NCBI GenBank assembly: GCA_016207365.1
Contig: JACQPU010000035.1
Location: 1-6,042 of the forward strand
Length of the DNA: 6,042 nt
Origin: Ignavibacteriales bacterium
Lineage (GTDB): Bacteria > Bacteroidota > Ignavibacteria > UBA10030
Reading direction: 5' to 3'
Within the stretch, counting starts at the first letter, position 1; every line of letters begins with the position of its first letter. The translations under genes and the position numbers were made by a program. Shown piece by piece: positions 6,006 through 6,042 of the stretch. The notes under the pieces were generated by a model, which saw nothing but the letters and a program-made list of their open reading frames with translations, ran no database searches and was not told the DNA's origin.

Positions 6006-6042
6006 GGGTATTGGGTAATGGTTAATGGTTATTGGTTATTCG
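6001..6042. repeat. Tandem heptanucleotide repeat, six units, consensus KTAWTGG
   Basis: Positions 6001-6042 divide exactly into six 7-base units of the form (T/G)TA(A/T)TGG. Variation is confined to positions 1 and 4, except for the last unit, which ends TCG. The complementary unit is CCAWTAM. The array reaches the window edge, so its true length is unknown. It is AT-rich against a GC-richer background and starts within the first codons of the nucleoside hydrolase. Heptanucleotide tandem repeats of this general kind are known in intergenic DNA of several bacterial groups, for example the STRR repeats of filamentous cyanobacteria. The periodicity is seen directly; function is unknown. Confidence 0.85.

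Noticed and set aside
1..6042. CRISPR array, tRNA or rRNA gene, insertion sequence, phage or defence system
   Set aside because: No spaced direct repeats, cloverleaf, transposase, integrase or defence-type motifs were seen; all five main genes are recognisable or plain lipoprotein housekeeping-type genes.

Overview
The window looks like ordinary chromosomal DNA from a free-living member of the Bacteroidota/Chlorobiota/Ignavibacteriota (FCB) group. The lineage is inferred from three things: a malate dehydrogenase of the lactate dehydrogenase-like type very similar in its motifs to those of green sulfur bacteria; a TonB-dependent receptor carrying the N-terminal carboxypeptidase-regulatory-like domain typical of this superphylum; and strong AGGAGG-type ribosome binding sites on the plus-strand genes, which fit Chlorobi/Ignavibacteria-like lineages better than Bacteroidia. 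Base composition is moderate, a little over half G+C by eye.

Layout: the plus strand carries mdh (79-1002), an unrecognised 259-residue lipoprotein (1159-1938) and a TonB-dependent outer-membrane receptor (2039-4345). Each is followed by a hairpin with an 8-9 bp stem and a 10-11 nt loop. Only the last has a real T tract, so the first two may be leaky and the lipoprotein and receptor could be partly co-transcribed. The minus strand converges on them with an RsbW/SpoIIAB-type ATP-binding anti-sigma-like protein (4419-4895) and, upstream of it, a nucleoside hydrolase (5049 to about 6005). There is no gene-free stretch longer than 300 bases. The largest gaps are 1003-1158 and 4896-5048.

Functionally the genes do not form one pathway. 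Mdh serves central carbon metabolism. The receptor and lipoprotein are envelope proteins whose substrates cannot be read from sequence. The RsbW-like protein is a signalling component with no partner phosphatase or STAS protein in view. The nucleoside hydrolase belongs to nucleoside salvage.

I see no convincing undescribed system. The most notable signal is at the right edge. The last 42 bases are exactly six tandem heptanucleotide units, consensus KTAWTGG, and they butt against the nucleoside hydrolase. That gene's N-terminal catalytic motif is intact, but no ATG, GTG or TTG lies between an in-frame stop inside the array and the motif. A second curiosity is a 40-codon open frame that starts directly after the nucleoside hydrolase stop, in the same frame.
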